A stretch of DNA of 32,267 nucleotides. Origin: Alphaproteobacteria bacterium HGW-Alphaproteobacteria-6 (GTDB lineage Bacteria > Pseudomonadota > Alphaproteobacteria > Rhodobacterales > Rhodobacteraceae). How positions within the stretch are numbered: position 1 is the first letter of the stretch; each line of letters begins with the position of its first letter. Under the pieces are notes generated by a model, which saw only the letters and a program-made list of their open reading frames with translations, searched no databases and was not told the DNA's origin. Shown here piece by piece: positions 32,154 to 32,267 of the stretch. The DNA is taken from NCBI GenBank assembly GCA_002841115.1, contig PHEC01000018.1, positions 1-32,267 of the forward strand, in the 5' to 3' direction. A program made the position numbers and the translations under genes.

Positions 32154-32267
32154 TCAGCCGATGCCGGGCTGGCTGAGGAAATAGCGCGCGAGGATCGGCA
32201 GGGCCGCCGCGCCGATGGCGCGGGCATTGCGCCCGATCGAGGCCTCTTCGATCACCGGCGGATCGAT
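32154..32267 (-). CDS. ROK-family protein, C-terminal fragment (5' end outside window)
   Basis: The minus-strand frame from the window edge to a TGA at 32154-32156 gives 37 residues, including [20 protein letters not shown]. This is the usual end of ROK (repressor, ORF, kinase) proteins, where the GAA-x-LP block precedes a short tail. It could be a NagC/XylR-type regulator or a sugar kinase; the distinguishing N terminus is missing. A ROK regulator would fit the nearby sugar locus. The fragment is too short for the ORF-length filters usually applied. Confidence 0.65.
   Translation of the reverse strand: MDPPVIEEASIGRNARAIGAAALPILARYFLSQPGIG

Noticed and set aside
1-32267. CRISPR arrays, tRNA or rRNA genes, prophage, transposases
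   Set aside because: No spaced direct-repeat array, cloverleaf-like sequence or mobile-element protein was found in reading the window.

Overview
The window is very GC-rich, densely packed bacterial chromosome. The protein families and gene order point to an alphaproteobacterium of the Rhodobacterales (Paracoccaceae type). This rests on recognised families, not on a database search: a ChvE-GguAB sugar transporter with a divergent LysR regulator, a 672-residue FadH, a PrtD/PrtE-type secretion pair, a DUF6478-like protein, and intergenic repeats typical of the group. I see no tRNA, rRNA, CRISPR array, prophage or insertion sequence. No gene-free stretch exceeds 300 bases; the longest is about 185 bases (11322-11506) and is filled by repeats.

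Layout. 1-621 is the end of a class A penicillin-binding protein. It converges on mlaA-mlaC (676-2047, minus), part of outer-membrane phospholipid retrograde transport. 2187-5218 is a type I secretion ATPase plus membrane fusion protein. 5316-8289 holds a RidA-family protein, a glycerophosphodiester phosphodiesterase, a FemAB/GNAT-like protein and a pterin dehydratase. A peroxiredoxin (minus) is divergent from a plus-strand operon of FAD reductase, rsmD and a HAD phosphatase (8900-11321). Methionine aminopeptidase (minus) is divergent from a second plus-strand operon: a CinA-like protein, a GNAT, an AhpD-like protein and an OmpA-like protein (12441-15492). From 15535 to 23501 and on to 29236 nearly everything is on the minus strand: a LysR regulator, fadH, two conserved unknowns, a lipoprotein, ilvD, and then the sugar locus. 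The window ends with adenine deaminase and the tail of a ROK-family protein.

How the genes work together. The clearest unit is 22542-30339. ChvE (periplasmic sugar binding), GguA (ATPase) and GguB (permease) import a sugar, most likely L-arabinose or D-galactose. A Gfo/Idh/MocA sugar 1-dehydrogenase and an IlvD/Edd sugar-acid dehydratase then start the non-phosphorylative oxidative pathway. A divergent GbpR-like LysR protein is the likely regulator. The lactonase and the later enzymes are not in the window. A strong double hairpin separates chvE from gguA and probably keeps the binding-protein mRNA abundant.

Non-coding structure deserves attention. A 108-bp RIME-like two-palindrome element contains the stop codon of the HAD gene. 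A separate repeat with a conserved A-rich box and G/C hairpin occurs three times (11427, 18691 and, inverted, 22492). A 16-bp tandem repeat sits ahead of the FemAB-like gene. I did not find a clearly new multi-gene system; the best candidates for unknown biology are the DUF6478-like pair, the lipoprotein whose start lies inside ilvD, and the secretion pair with no visible substrate.
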